Assembly (NCBI GenBank): GCA_947446925.1
Contig: CANFHU010000003.1
Span: forward strand, 1-64,000
DNA from: Flavobacteriia bacterium
GTDB lineage: Bacteria; Bacteroidota; Bacteroidia; Flavobacteriales_D; Crocinitomicaceae
Length of the DNA: 64,000 nt
Direction of reading: 5' to 3'
Positions 44,753-54,474 of the stretch are shown in pieces. Under the pieces are notes generated by a model. The model had not been told where the DNA came from and made no database searches. It worked only from the letters and a program-made list of their open reading frames with translations. How positions within the stretch are numbered: the first letter of the stretch is position 1; each line of letters begins with the position of its first letter. The translations under genes were made by a program, and so were the position numbers.

Positions 44753-47569
44753 TTATCGAACGAGTTCTTTCTTTAAATAAGGTGCTGTATGGGAACGTGT
44801 TTTTTTTAGTTTTGCTAAAGCCTCAGGAGTACCTTCAAACAATATTTCACCACCATTTTTACCGCCTTCAGGTCCTAAATCAACCAAGTAATCAGCTACT
44901 TTAATGATATCCAAATTGTGTTCAATGACCAAAACGGTATTCCCTTCATCTACCAATTTTTGTAGTACAATTAATAAAAGTCGTATATCTTCAAAGTGAA
45001 GTCCAGTAGACGGCTCATCCAAAATATAAATGGTTTTACCTGTTCCTTTTTTTGCTAATTCCGTTGCAAGTTTAATACGTTGCGCCTCACCTCCGGAAAG
45101 CGTAGTCGATGCTTGACCTAGTTTTACATAACCTAATCCTACGGAAACGAGTGTTTCTAAGATACGGTGTATTTTAGGGATCTTATCGAAAAATGCACAT
45201 GCTTCCTCGATATTCATTTCCAACACATCACTGATTGATTTTCCTTTAAAACGTACTTCTAAAGTTTCACGATTGTAACGTTTACCATTACAAGTTTCAC
45301 AGTTAACATACACATCGGGTAAAAAATTCATTTCAATGACTTGGATTCCAGCTCCACCACACGTTTCACAACGACCTCCAGCTACATTAAATGAAAATCT
45401 TCCAGGTTTATAACCTCGAATTTGAGCCTCTGGTGCTGCCGCAAACAAACTACGTATTTCCGTAAATAAATTCGTGTAGGTTGCTGGATTAGAACGTGGT
45501 GTTCTACCAATTGGACTTTGGTCAATTTCGATAACTTTATCCAAATATTCTAAACCTTCAATGGATTTGTAAGGCATTGGTTTTTTTACCCCTTTGTAAA
45601 TGTGCGCATTCAAAATAGGGTAGAGGGTATGGTTAATCAATGTCGATTTTCCACTTCCAGAAACACCTGAAATACATGTTAACGTTCCTAATGGTATGTT
45701 TAAGTCTACATTACGCAAATTATTACCGGATGCACCTAGTAAACTTAATTGTTTACCGTTACCTAGCCTTCGTATTTTAGGGATTTCTATTTTTTTGTGC
45801 CCTAATAAATATTCGGTGGTTAGCGAATTACTATCTTTAATTTCATGGAAATTACACGCATTCAAAATACGACCACCATGTACCCCAGCTCCGGGGCCGA
45901 TATCCACTAAAAAATCAGCAGCTTCAATCATTTCTTGGTCGTGTTCAACAACTAATACTGAGTTTCCACGATCACGTAAATTTTGAAGTGAATGAATTAA
46001 TTTTGAGTTGTCCCGTTGGTGAAGTCCAATACTTGGTTCATCTAAAATATACAGCACATTCATTAATTCAGAACCAATCTGCGTTGCTAAGCGGATGCGT
46101 TGTGCTTCACCACCTGATAGACTATTAGCAGAACGATTTAAACATAAATAATTTAGTCCAACCTGAAGTATAAATTGTAAACGTGATTTTATTTCTTTTA
46201 GAATTTCTGCTCCAATAGTAAGTTCACTTTTGGATAAATGTTGTTCTAATTTTGAAAACCAAGTTGCCAATTCTTCGATATCCATTTGGGTTAATTCCCC
46301 AATGTTCTTTTCGTTGATTTTAAAGAATAAAGACTCTTTTTTCAAACGGGAACCAGTACAAGAAGGACACGTAACTTTATTCATGAAGGATTGCGCCCAA
46401 CGTTGAATGGCAGCACTACTATCTTCGGAATGTCGTGTAATAAATTGAATGATGCCTTCAAAGATAATTTTATTCGCTTTTTTGTCGTATTCAATTCCTT
46501 CGTTTCCATTGAGAATTGTTTGTAGAACATCGGCAGGTATATCTTCTAAAGGTGTATCCAAACTCAGATTTTCATGACTTAATAAAGTCTGTAATTTTTC
46601 GAAAATCCATGTTTTTTTATATTCACCTAATGGAATAATGCCACCCTTTTTGATCGATTTTTTAAAATCAGGAATTATTTTATCAATATCTATTTCTGCA
46701 ACATCTCCCAATCCACTGCAATGAGGACATGCACCATATGGCGAATTGAATGAAAATATATTTGGTTCGGCTTCTTGGTAACTAATACCAGAACTAGGAC
46801 ACATCAATAAACGGCTAAAATGCTTGATTTCATTAGTGTTATAATCTAAAATCGAAATGGTTTTTTCACCATATTTCATTGCAGTAACAACGGAATCATA
46901 GACACGTTTTGGGTCAATTCCTTCGATGTGTAATCGGTCTACAACGATAGAGATATCGTGAATTTTATATCGATCTACCTGCATACCAGGAGTGATATCA
47001 ACTACAACGCCATCGATAAATACTTTCGAAAATCCCATTTTGAGAATTTGTTCAAATAATTCTCGATAATGTCCTTTTCTCCCCTTGATCTTTGGTGCTA
47101 GAACACTTATTTTTTTTCCTTTGTATTTTGCAAGTATTAGTTCTACAATTTGTTCATCCGAATACTTCACCATTTTTTCTCCAGAATTATAGGAATATGC
47201 TGTTCCTATTCTTGCGTATAGTAAGCGTAAAAAGTCATATATTTCTGTAATTGTTCCAACAGTGGATCTTGGTGAGCGTGATACCGTTTTTTGTTCTATG
47301 GAAATCACAGGACTTAAACCATTTATTTTATCTACATCTGGTCGTTCTAGATTCCCTAAAAATTGTCGCGCATACGCTGAAAATGTTTCAATATACCTAC
47401 GTTGACCTTCTGCAAAAATGGTGTCAAATGCTAAAGAAGATTTCCCTGAACCGGATAAACCTGTAAATACTACTAATTTATTACGTGGAATTACTAAATC
47501 AATATTTTTAAGATTGTGCTCTCTTGCACCAAGAATTTCAATGACATCTTGTAGTTCTTCCTTTTTCAT
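44753..47569 (-). CDS. uvrA: UvrABC excision nuclease subunit A
   Basis: DNA-damage sensor ATPase of nucleotide excision repair, 938 residues. It has two ABC modules: the first Walker A is GLSGSGKSSLAF (about 36-47) and the second is GVSGSGKSTLIN. Two signature motifs (LSGGEAQRIRLA and LSGGEAQRIKLA) and Walker B strings (LYILDEPSIGLH and IYILDEPSTGLH) are present. Zinc fingers show as CPHCSGLG / CPSCTGSR and CETCGGAG...CETCNGKR. All motifs are intact. Its start overlaps the upstream lytic transglycosylase gene by 4 bases, so it is the last gene of the polysaccharide operon. Confidence 0.98.
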   Translation of the reverse strand: MKKEELQDVIEILGAREHNLKNIDLVIPRNKLVVFTGLSGSGKSSLAFDTIFAEGQRRYIETFSAYARQFLGNLERPDVDKINGLSPVISIEQKTVSRSPRSTVGTITEIYDFLRLLYARIGTAYSYNSGEKMVKYSDEQIVELILAKYKGKKISVLAPKIKGRKGHYRELFEQILKMGFSKVFIDGVVVDITPGMQVDRYKIHDISIVVDRLHIEGIDPKRVYDSVVTAMKYGEKTISILDYNTNEIKHFSRLLMCPSSGISYQEAEPNIFSFNSPYGACPHCSGLGDVAEIDIDKIIPDFKKSIKKGGIIPLGEYKKTWIFEKLQTLLSHENLSLDTPLEDIPADVLQTILNGNEGIEYDKKANKIIFEGIIQFITRHSEDSSAAIQRWAQSFMNKVTCPSCTGSRLKKESLFFKINEKNIGELTQMDIEELATWFSKLEQHLSKSELTIGAEILKEIKSRLQFILQVGLNYLCLNRSANSLSGGEAQRIRLATQIGSELMNVLYILDEPSIGLHQRDNSKLIHSLQNLRDRGNSVLVVEHDQEMIEAADFLVDIGPGAGVHGGRILNACNFHEIKDSNSLTTEYLLGHKKIEIPKIRRLGNGKQLSLLGASGNNLRNVDLNIPLGTLTCISGVSGSGKSTLINHTLYPILNAHIYKGVKKPMPYKSIEGLEYLDKVIEIDQSPIGRTPRSNPATYTNLFTEIRSLFAAAPEAQIRGYKPGRFSFNVAGGRCETCGGAGIQVIEMNFLPDVYVNCETCNGKRYNRETLEVRFKGKSISDVLEMNIEEACAFFDKIPKIHRILETLVSVGLGYVKLGQASTTLSGGEAQRIKLATELAKKGTGKTIYILDEPSTGLHFEDIRLLLIVLQKLVDEGNTVLVIEHNLDIIKVADYLVDLGPEGGKNGGEILFEGTPEALAKLKKTRSHTAPYLKKELVR

Positions 47570-48486
47570 TTTTGGTAGTATGCGTAAGGTCTAAGTTTTT
47601 CTTTATTCTCGGGTAAAAGTAAGGTGTATTTTTTGTTTTTAATAGTCAAATGTGTTTTCAATATCCAAGGATTTAATTTTTTTAAAATTTTATAATTATA
47701 TCCCTTAGTAATTGCCCAGTCTGATAGGTTTTGGATAGTTGAAGTTATTACATATTTTTTAGTATTAATCACTGGATATTTTTGTGAATCTGGTATGGAA
47801 AATCCATATGCAAGTTGATTTTCAAGGATGATTTTTAAAGCTAAAATACGATATACATATCTTCCTGTTTCATGGTTTTGTTCCATATCGAAATAATTGC
47901 TTGCTTTTTGCCAATGTAAATCTGTGTTTATTCCACCCATTCCACGATTATAGGATGCTGCAGCTAAAATCCAATCTTTAAATTGTAGGTTTGCTTGTTT
48001 TAGGTATTTACATGCAGCGTGTGTACTTTTCTCAACATCCAAGCGCTCGTCTACTTCTGGACTTATTTCTAAATGATATTCTTTCGCAGTAAATGGCATA
48101 AATTGCCAAAATCCTTGTGCTCCAACTGGACTAATTGCTTGTTCTACTAAAGCACTTTCAATTACCGCTAGATATTTAAAATCATCCGGTACATTTTCTT
48201 GTTTTAATATTTTTTCGATGATAGGAAACCAGCGATGTGCGCGTTTGATAATTTGGGATGTGGCAGATTGTAAGTATACGTTTGTTAACACTTCTCTATC
48301 TAAACGTTCACGAATATCTTCATCTTCCAAATAGATTGCTTTACCCCCAAAATATATTTTAGTTGGTAATTCAGGTAATTGAAAGGCTTGTTGTTTAGGA
48401 TTGTGTAATGGTTCGTTAAAAACTTCTTTTTTCTCGTTACATGCAAAAAACAGGATGCAAATAGAAAGAATACTAATTATCTTCAT
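47566..48486 (-). CDS. Lytic murein transglycosylase lipoprotein (MltD-like)
   Basis: A 306-residue predicted lipoprotein (lipobox FFAC, Cys near residue 16). The SLT domain is at about 85-225 and cleaves the MurNAc-GlcNAc bond in peptidoglycan. Seen: the catalytic Glu in LAVIESALVEQAISPVGAQGFWQFMP, then AACKYLKQ and ILAAASYNRGMGG. The C-terminal part (about 240-306) may be a degenerate LysM-type binding region (KKYVITSTIQNLSDWAITKGYNYKILKKLN). It overlaps uvrA by 4 bases and the WecA-like gene by 14, so it is co-translated with envelope genes. Confidence 0.9.
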   Translation of the reverse strand: MKIISILSICILFFACNEKKEVFNEPLHNPKQQAFQLPELPTKIYFGGKAIYLEDEDIRERLDREVLTNVYLQSATSQIIKRAHRWFPIIEKILKQENVPDDFKYLAVIESALVEQAISPVGAQGFWQFMPFTAKEYHLEISPEVDERLDVEKSTHAACKYLKQANLQFKDWILAAASYNRGMGGINTDLHWQKASNYFDMEQNHETGRYVYRILALKIILENQLAYGFSIPDSQKYPVINTKKYVITSTIQNLSDWAITKGYNYKILKKLNPWILKTHLTIKNKKYTLLLPENKEKLRPYAYYQK

Positions 48487-49552
48487 GTTTTGGTGTTGGT
48501 TGTTTATATTTTAAAGTGATAAAATACAAAATACCAAAAACAAGTATAAAATAGATTGGAAAAACAATTAAATAGTTGAATTCTTTTTTTCTACTTAAAT
48601 AAATCATGATTAAACTTAACAATGCAGAGAAAAATCCAATTATCGCAAAAACGAACCATACTTGTTTATCTTTCAATCCTGCATATACTAAGTGATGGGT
48701 GGTATGGTCTTTTCCTCCAACCATTGGTGATTTTCCTTTTCTGAGTCTATTGATTACGACTGTTAAAGTATCCGCAGCTGCAGGAGTAAATGCAATTAAA
48801 CAAATTGCAAATCCTACCCAAGAAGGAGTGTTTGTGGATAGTCCTAGATTCCAAAGGTCGTGTGTACTAAAATAAGCGACAAATAATCCTATAAATTGAC
48901 TTCCAGCATCCCCCATAAATAATTTAGATGGATGTACGTTATAATATAAAAAACCAAGTAATGCTCCTAGTATGGAGATTACCATGATAGAATCTACATT
49001 TACTACTATGCCATCTATCATGAATATACTGATCAAACATGCCAGTAAAATCCATACAACTGTAATTCCTGTGATACCATCCATGTTATCTAACATGTTT
49101 AGCGAATTCATTAGAGCAACAACCCATATTATAGTAATTATTTTATCATATAATGGAATATGCGTTAATTCTATAATAGTTCCAGAATAAATAAACGTAA
49201 TTCCACAAAGAATTTGAACTAATAATTTACCCCATGGTTTTGTATTGTAGGTATCATCTGCCAATCCCATAGCGAATGATATACTTCCTGCTATTAATAG
49301 TCCAATAATTTCTTGGTCATGAAGAATAGGTTTATCAGAAATTATCGAATAGCAAATAATCGCAAAAAGAAATACAACATAAAAACTTACGCCACCTAAA
49401 GATGGTTTGGATTCATTACTCCAACGAATAACGACATCATTGCGATTACGAATTCCTAGAGATTGCGAAAAACTTAATAATAATTTGTTTACTATTAAAG
49501 AGATTAGGATACCTCCAACTAAAAAACTAAATATGTAAATATATTTTTCCAA
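48473..49552 (-). CDS. WecA/MraY-type polyprenyl-phosphate sugar-1-phosphate transferase
   Basis: An integral membrane enzyme of 359 residues with about ten TM helices. It starts glycan chains by moving a HexNAc-1-phosphate from UDP-sugar to undecaprenyl phosphate. Motifs in order: RNRNDVVIRWSNESKPSLGG (including the K/PSxGG motif), GLADDTYNTKP with the Asp pair, NSLNMLDNMDGITG, FMGDAGSQFIG and the cytosolic DHTTHHLVY. These are WecA/TagO-like rather than MraY itself. It lies between rfbC and the lytic transglycosylase and is likely the first committed enzyme of the polysaccharide made here. Confidence 0.9.
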   Translation of the reverse strand: MEKYIYIFSFLVGGILISLIVNKLLLSFSQSLGIRNRNDVVIRWSNESKPSLGGVSFYVVFLFAIICYSIISDKPILHDQEIIGLLIAGSISFAMGLADDTYNTKPWGKLLVQILCGITFIYSGTIIELTHIPLYDKIITIIWVVALMNSLNMLDNMDGITGITVVWILLACLISIFMIDGIVVNVDSIMVISILGALLGFLYYNVHPSKLFMGDAGSQFIGLFVAYFSTHDLWNLGLSTNTPSWVGFAICLIAFTPAAADTLTVVINRLRKGKSPMVGGKDHTTHHLVYAGLKDKQVWFVFAIIGFFSALLSLIMIYLSRKKEFNYLIVFPIYFILVFGILYFITLKYKQPTPKHEDN

Positions 49553-49558
49553 TATGAA

Positions 49559-50104
49559 TTAAAATGGGCTTGCAAAATTACTAAAATCTTTTGCAATTTG
49601 GTCTTTTTCAGAAACTATTGGATTTTCAATTCCCCAATCAATGTCTAAAGCACTTGAATTCCATGCAATAGCGTCTTCTGAAGGTTGGTTGTAGTAATTC
49701 GTACATTTATAGTTTAATAAACTGTTTTCTTCTAAACTTACAAAACCATGTGCAAAACCTTCTGGTATCCATAATTGTTTGCCATTTTCTTGGGAAAGTT
49801 CAATTGCAAATGTTTTTCCATAAGTAGCTGAATTTGATCGAATATCTACTACTACATCTATTACTTTACCAAAAGATACACGAACTAATTTACCTTGGGC
49901 AAATGGAGGTTTTTGAAAGTGTAAACCACGTACAACATGTAAAGAAGACATAGATTCGTTTTCTTGTACAAATGTTATTTCTTTACCTAAAAAATCACTG
50001 AATTTTTGGTGTTGGTAACTTTCAAAAAAATAACCTCTTTCATCCACATATTTTTTTGTTTCAATAATAACTAATCCTTCAATATCAGTAGTAGAGAAAA
50101 TCAT
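49559..50104 (-). CDS. rfbC: dTDP-4-dehydrorhamnose 3,5-epimerase
   Basis: Cupin-fold enzyme that epimerises dTDP-4-keto-6-deoxyglucose at C3 and C5 on the way to dTDP-L-rhamnose. The 181-residue protein has YVDERGYFFESY, NESMSSLHVVRGLHFQKPP with catalytic H62, GKVIDVVVDIR, GKQLWIPEGFAHGF and NYKCTNYY with the expected Tyr. Its start overlaps the Wzc-like gene by 4 bases. The substrate would come from RfbB at 14148-15194; rfbA and rfbD must be elsewhere. Confidence 0.95.
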   Translation of the reverse strand: MIFSTTDIEGLVIIETKKYVDERGYFFESYQHQKFSDFLGKEITFVQENESMSSLHVVRGLHFQKPPFAQGKLVRVSFGKVIDVVVDIRSNSATYGKTFAIELSQENGKQLWIPEGFAHGFVSLEENSLLNYKCTNYYNQPSEDAIAWNSSALDIDWGIENPIVSEKDQIAKDFSNFASPF

Positions 50105-52548
50105 CTTCGTAATATTTTATTTATTATTCTTTTAATTAATGGCTGTGCAGTTTGTTCAGGTTCATCATAATAACCCGAATTCGAGCCATACCCGTACCCG
50201 TAACCATACCCGTATCCATATCCGTATCCATATCCGTACCCATACCCGTATCCATATCCATATCCATAACCACTTCGTTTAGGATCGATACCATTTAGGA
50301 TGATATTTAAAGATTTGATTTGTTCTATTTCTAAAATTTCAGCAACCTTGTAAGCAGAGATTCGTTTGGAATAATGCGCTTTAAATACATAAATAGGTAT
50401 GTCCGCATTTGCAAGTAATTGAATACCATCCGATACAAGTCCTACAGGTGGATTATCGATAATTACAATGTCATAAGTAGATTTTAAGGTCGCAAGTATA
50501 CTTTGGAATTCTTTACTTAAAATTAACTCGGATGGATTAGGCGGTATCGGTCCAGCTGTAATAAAATCTAGGTTATTAAATTTCGATTTTTGTATTGCTT
50601 CCTCCAAGGAAATTTGATTCACAATCAAGTTACTCATTCCTTGATCATTATTAGCATTAAATCCTAAATGTACTTTTGGTTTACGTAAATCTAAATCTAG
50701 TACAATGGTCTTTTTACCGGACATCGCAATGATACCAGCAAGGTTTAGTGCTATAAATGTTTTACCTTCCCCAGAGATAGAGGAACTAATAACAATCGTT
50801 TGCGCATTTTTATTAATGAATGCTAAGTTGGATCGGATGTTACGAAGTGATTCTGCCAACATCGATTTTGGAGATTCTTGTACCACTAACTGCGAGAATT
50901 CCATACTTTGCTTGGTTAAAGGTACACCTCCAAGGATATTTACTTTTTCAGATAAGATGTTCTTTAATTCTTCAATGTTATTTATCTCGTTAAAAGTAAG
51001 GTATTTAAACGCTAAGAAAAGTAACCCAATAAGAAGTCCACCACCAATAAATGCCAAATAAATAATTCTACCTTTCGGACTGAAAGGTTCGCTTGGTATC
51101 GTTGGATAGGTAAGGATTCTATTTGAAGGAACATACCCTGCATTGGAGATAGCATAGGTGAATTTCTTCTCCTCAAACATTTTATAATATTTCTCATTTA
51201 CCTGAACGAGATTGTCTAATTTTTTAAATTTTATCTTGTTTTTTGGAAGTGTAAAGGACTCTTTTTCTAAATCACTTAAATTCTTTTCTTTTTTGGAGAT
51301 TTTTTCTAGTAAATCTTTTTCCCCATTTATTATTTCTTTAAGAATGTTTTTTATTACAACTTTTATTTTTTTGTTAACTAATTTTACTTCGTTTGTTTCT
51401 TCCGTTAGTGAATAAAGAATTTCTTCTCGTTTTTCAATTAAATCAGATAATGCCTCTTTGTTTTTTTCTAAATTAGTAAGAAGTCCTTCTTGATTAAAAT
51501 CAGGTGTAAGTTTGTATAAATCTACTTTATTTGGATTATTCTGAAGTTTGTTTTTAAGGTTCTGAATAGTTGTTAAATCCTCATAGTTTAACTTTAATTC
51601 ATCTTTCAATTCATTTATTTGGTTGGCTATATCTAATTCTTTCGAGTCGGGATTAGTCATTTTAGATGCTTTTTGAATCGACAAAATACTATCATTAGCA
51701 ATTCTCATTTCGTGTGCTAAAGAATCTAACTGACTTTCAATAAAAAGCAAACTATTATTAGCACCTTGTGTTCTAATTTCTTCATCATAATCAAAAAAGG
51801 AAGTGGTTACTGCGTCTACAATGTCATGACAAATATTTTCATTTTCATGTGTAAAACTGATTCCAATCGTTTTTGCTGCAGGATCTAAAGGCGTAACCAA
51901 TAAATTAGGGAAGAATTTAGTAAAAAGTGCATTTTTACTATTTATCGTAAAGTATATTTTATTTCCTGTAACCGAAGAAATAAAAGAATTATAATTTGGA
52001 ACGGAAATATATACTTGAAATTTAGAACAAATTATTGGTTTGTTAATTTTTCCATAAATCTTACTTTTTTTATTTCCGCTCGTATATTCTAGTGCAATAG
52101 TCGATCCCTCAATAGATTTTATAAAGATAGGTTTATCTAAAATTGTAGAATCGTTTAATTGTAATAAGTTGATTTTAAAAGAACTTTTGTTATATAAATC
52201 CTCGGTTAGGATTTTTCCTTCCGCATAGGCACTTACCTTCAAATTCAATTTATTCAGTGCTTTTTCAAATAGAAATGGAGAACTTAAGAATTGTATCTCT
52301 GCAGAAATATCTTTTGCGGCAATTGCATTATCGACACCAATTACTTCTTTACTTTGGTCTTGATCGGAAATTTGAATAACAGAATTTGACTCATACACTG
52401 CTTTAGTATACCGCAAATAAAAATAACCTACGACATAAAAAAAACCAAGTGTTAATATTGGAAAATACCAATACCTTCTTAATATGTTTCGTATAATATG
52501 TGGATAAAAACCTTTATTAACGATTATGCCTTTTGGTGCTTCTATCAC
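50101..52548 (-). CDS. wzc: Wzc-like polysaccharide co-polymerase and tyrosine autokinase
   Basis: An inner-membrane 815-residue BY-kinase. The N-terminal Wzz domain with TM helix about 27-46 leads to a long periplasmic coiled-coil region (about 260-450). A second TM helix lies at about 493-513. The cytosolic kinase domain has Walker A SGEGKTFIALNLAG (about 590), Walker A' VLDLDLRKPK and Walker B DIVIIDNPP. The tail at about 760-787 is (Tyr-Gly)14, followed by GYYDEPEQ. In this family the C-terminal tyrosine cluster is the autophosphorylation site that controls chain length and export. It overlaps both neighbours by 4 bases. Confidence 0.95.
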   Translation of the reverse strand: MIEAPKGIIVNKGFYPHIIRNILRRYWYFPILTLGFFYVVGYFYLRYTKAVYESNSVIQISDQDQSKEVIGVDNAIAAKDISAEIQFLSSPFLFEKALNKLNLKVSAYAEGKILTEDLYNKSSFKINLLQLNDSTILDKPIFIKSIEGSTIALEYTSGNKKSKIYGKINKPIICSKFQVYISVPNYNSFISSVTGNKIYFTINSKNALFTKFFPNLLVTPLDPAAKTIGISFTHENENICHDIVDAVTTSFFDYDEEIRTQGANNSLLFIESQLDSLAHEMRIANDSILSIQKASKMTNPDSKELDIANQINELKDELKLNYEDLTTIQNLKNKLQNNPNKVDLYKLTPDFNQEGLLTNLEKNKEALSDLIEKREEILYSLTEETNEVKLVNKKIKVVIKNILKEIINGEKDLLEKISKKEKNLSDLEKESFTLPKNKIKFKKLDNLVQVNEKYYKMFEEKKFTYAISNAGYVPSNRILTYPTIPSEPFSPKGRIIYLAFIGGGLLIGLLFLAFKYLTFNEINNIEELKNILSEKVNILGGVPLTKQSMEFSQLVVQESPKSMLAESLRNIRSNLAFINKNAQTIVISSSISGEGKTFIALNLAGIIAMSGKKTIVLDLDLRKPKVHLGFNANNDQGMSNLIVNQISLEEAIQKSKFNNLDFITAGPIPPNPSELILSKEFQSILATLKSTYDIVIIDNPPVGLVSDGIQLLANADIPIYVFKAHYSKRISAYKVAEILEIEQIKSLNIILNGIDPKRSGYGYGYGYGYGYGYGYGYGYGYGYGYGYGSNSGYYDEPEQTAQPLIKRIINKILRR
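50188..50271 (-). repeat. Hexanucleotide repeat encoding (Tyr-Gly)14
   Basis: Fourteen in-frame 6-base units of TAY-GGN on the coding (minus) strand. The third positions vary (TAT/TAC and GGA/GGG/GGT), so it is an imperfect microsatellite. It lies in the kinase tail of the Wzc-like gene. Gain or loss of units keeps the frame and changes the number of tyrosines. Confidence 0.95.
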
Positions 52549-53318
52549 TTGATGAATGTTTTATATAAGGTTATGGATGTAACTATTACTGATATTGGTG
52601 TTAATACTTGTTGAAATTCTTTAGTGAACTCTTGAATATAATTCACATTAGATTCAATGTAAATGTAATCATTGGATTGAACCAACATATCTCCATTTTC
52701 AATTTTATCTATCGTAGATAAATCAATTAAATAGATTTTACGTATTCCATTTTCTTTACGAACTAATTTGATGGTTTTTGCATCACCTCTTTCAGGAATT
52801 CCACCTGACATTGCAATCACTTCCAAAATTGTGGTTTTGTTATTAGGCAAAGGTATTATGCTTGCCGTTGAACCAATACCTTTAAATAAAACAATCCGTG
52901 CATTAGAAACGGAAAGTTTTACATATGGATCATTGATGAATTTTGAAAATTCGCTTTTAAATATTTCTTCTGCTTCTGTGATAGTGAATCCTACAAGATG
53001 AATATTTCCAATCAAAGGTAAATATGCCGTACTATCTTGTTTAACCGTAATTTCGCCTTTTCCATATTCTCCAGAATTACTTCCAGAAGTTTGTCTAATA
53101 AACATCGTTTCGCCATTATTTGTAAGTACCGAGAAACCAATTTTATCTCCAACTGCAATTTTATATTCTTTATTTGTTTCTGGGGAAAGTGTGTCAAAAA
53201 CATATTCCGTTCCTCTAGGGATTTTGAAAATGCGCGATTTTTGAACTGCACAAGAAGAAATAAATACCAATAGTGCAAGTAAAAAACTGTATCTAAACAT
53301 ACTATTTCGCTTTTTCAT
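52545..53318 (-). CDS. wza: Polysaccharide export lipoprotein (Wza family)
   Basis: A 257-residue predicted lipoprotein (lipobox FISSC, Cys near residue 23). It has a polysaccharide export domain (about 55-140, EYKIAVGDKIGFSV, YLPLIGNIHLVGFTITEAEEIF) and a SLBB-like domain (about 150-225, STASIIPLPNNKTTILEVIAMSGGIPERGDAKTIKLVR). Its C-terminal helix (about 235-257) may be the outer-membrane segment. Such proteins form the export channel with a Wzc partner, encoded directly after it. ATG 53300 (residue 7) avoids overlap with the upstream gene and is an alternative start. Confidence 0.93.
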   Translation of the reverse strand: MKKRNSMFRYSFLLALLVFISSCAVQKSRIFKIPRGTEYVFDTLSPETNKEYKIAVGDKIGFSVLTNNGETMFIRQTSGSNSGEYGKGEITVKQDSTAYLPLIGNIHLVGFTITEAEEIFKSEFSKFINDPYVKLSVSNARIVLFKGIGSTASIIPLPNNKTTILEVIAMSGGIPERGDAKTIKLVRKENGIRKIYLIDLSTIDKIENGDMLVQSNDYIYIESNVNYIQEFTKEFQQVLTPISVIVTSITLYKTFIK

Positions 53319-54474
53319 CTAATAATTTTCGATATAATTCTTCCATATCTCGCGTCAATCTTGTATAATGAAACTTTTCTTTCACAAAATTCCAACCATT
53401 CAAAGATAATTCCGTGCGAAGTTCTTTATTATTTATCAAATTTCCCAATTTTTTGACGTAATCTTCTAAATCTCCTTTTTTTATAACAAAGCCTGTTTTT
53501 CCTTCCACAAGTATATCTTTTACACCACCAACATCAGTCGTAATCACAGGAACATTGGATGCTTGTGCTTCAATTAGACTAACGGGCGTACCTTCGTTAT
53601 CGGAGGTTAAACAGATAATATCCATTCCTGCGTTAAAACTTGCAATGTCAGTTATCCAAGATGTAAGTATTATTTTAGCAGCATATTGTGTGTTTAGAGA
53701 ATTCACTTTTTCTTCTATTTCAGTTTTTAATTCACCATCGCCTACAATGAAAAACGTAACTTTTTCATGTTGTTTTTGTAATAAATTCTCTATTACTTCT
53801 AAGAAAAATGCATGATTTTTGATTTTTGTTAGTCGACCGATAATTGCAACCGCTACCTCATCTTCTTGTAATTGATAGGTTTCTCGGGTAGTTTTACGCT
53901 TTTCATTTATATTATCTTGAAATTTTTGTAAATCAAATCCTAAAGGAATAACATGAATTTTTTCTGCAGTACAAATATGATGAATTTCCGATAATTCTTT
54001 TTTCTGTATGTCACTAATTGCAACAATTGCAGTAGATTTATGAGCTAGTTTTCGTTCAATGTATTTGAATAGTTTCGTTTTTAGTTTTCCAAAATAAGAA
54101 TGAAAAACATGTCCATGAAAGGTGTGTATAATCACAGGAACCTTGCATGCATATGCAGCCCTTCGTCCAATTGCTCCTGCTTTAGAAGCATGTGTATGAA
54201 CGATATCGGGTTTGAATTCTAAAATAATTTCTTTTATCTTTTTATACGCCTCTCGATCTGATTTTAAATTTGGTTTACGTTTTAATTCTTCAATAATTGT
54301 TGGTTGAATACCATACTCCTCAGGTATATGAAGAGAATCAGACTCTCCTTCTTCAGGTAAACCTCCAATTAATAAGGTCTCAAAATCTTCGTGCAAAAAA
54401 CGCGTCAGAAATGTAGCGTTATAGGTTGGCCCACCAATATTGAATCGATTAATAATACGTAATACTCTAGGCAT
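53302..54474 (-). CDS. GT4-family glycosyltransferase
   Basis: A cytosolic or membrane-edge GT-B glycosyltransferase of 390 residues. The N-terminal domain has RFNIGGPTYNATFLTRFL, FKPDIVHTHASKAGAIGRRAA and VIIHTFHGHVFHSYFG. The C-terminal domain has VAVAIIGRLTKIKNHAFFLE, VTFFIVGDGELK and the NDP-sugar site CLTSDNEGTPVSLIEAQASNVPVITTDVGG (E-x7-E pattern). It is the first gene of the minus-strand polysaccharide operon. The sugar and acceptor are unknown. Confidence 0.92.
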   Translation of the reverse strand: MPRVLRIINRFNIGGPTYNATFLTRFLHEDFETLLIGGLPEEGESDSLHIPEEYGIQPTIIEELKRKPNLKSDREAYKKIKEIILEFKPDIVHTHASKAGAIGRRAAYACKVPVIIHTFHGHVFHSYFGKLKTKLFKYIERKLAHKSTAIVAISDIQKKELSEIHHICTAEKIHVIPLGFDLQKFQDNINEKRKTTRETYQLQEDEVAVAIIGRLTKIKNHAFFLEVIENLLQKQHEKVTFFIVGDGELKTEIEEKVNSLNTQYAAKIILTSWITDIASFNAGMDIICLTSDNEGTPVSLIEAQASNVPVITTDVGGVKDILVEGKTGFVIKKGDLEDYVKKLGNLINNKELRTELSLNGWNFVKEKFHYTRLTRDMEELYRKLLDEKAK

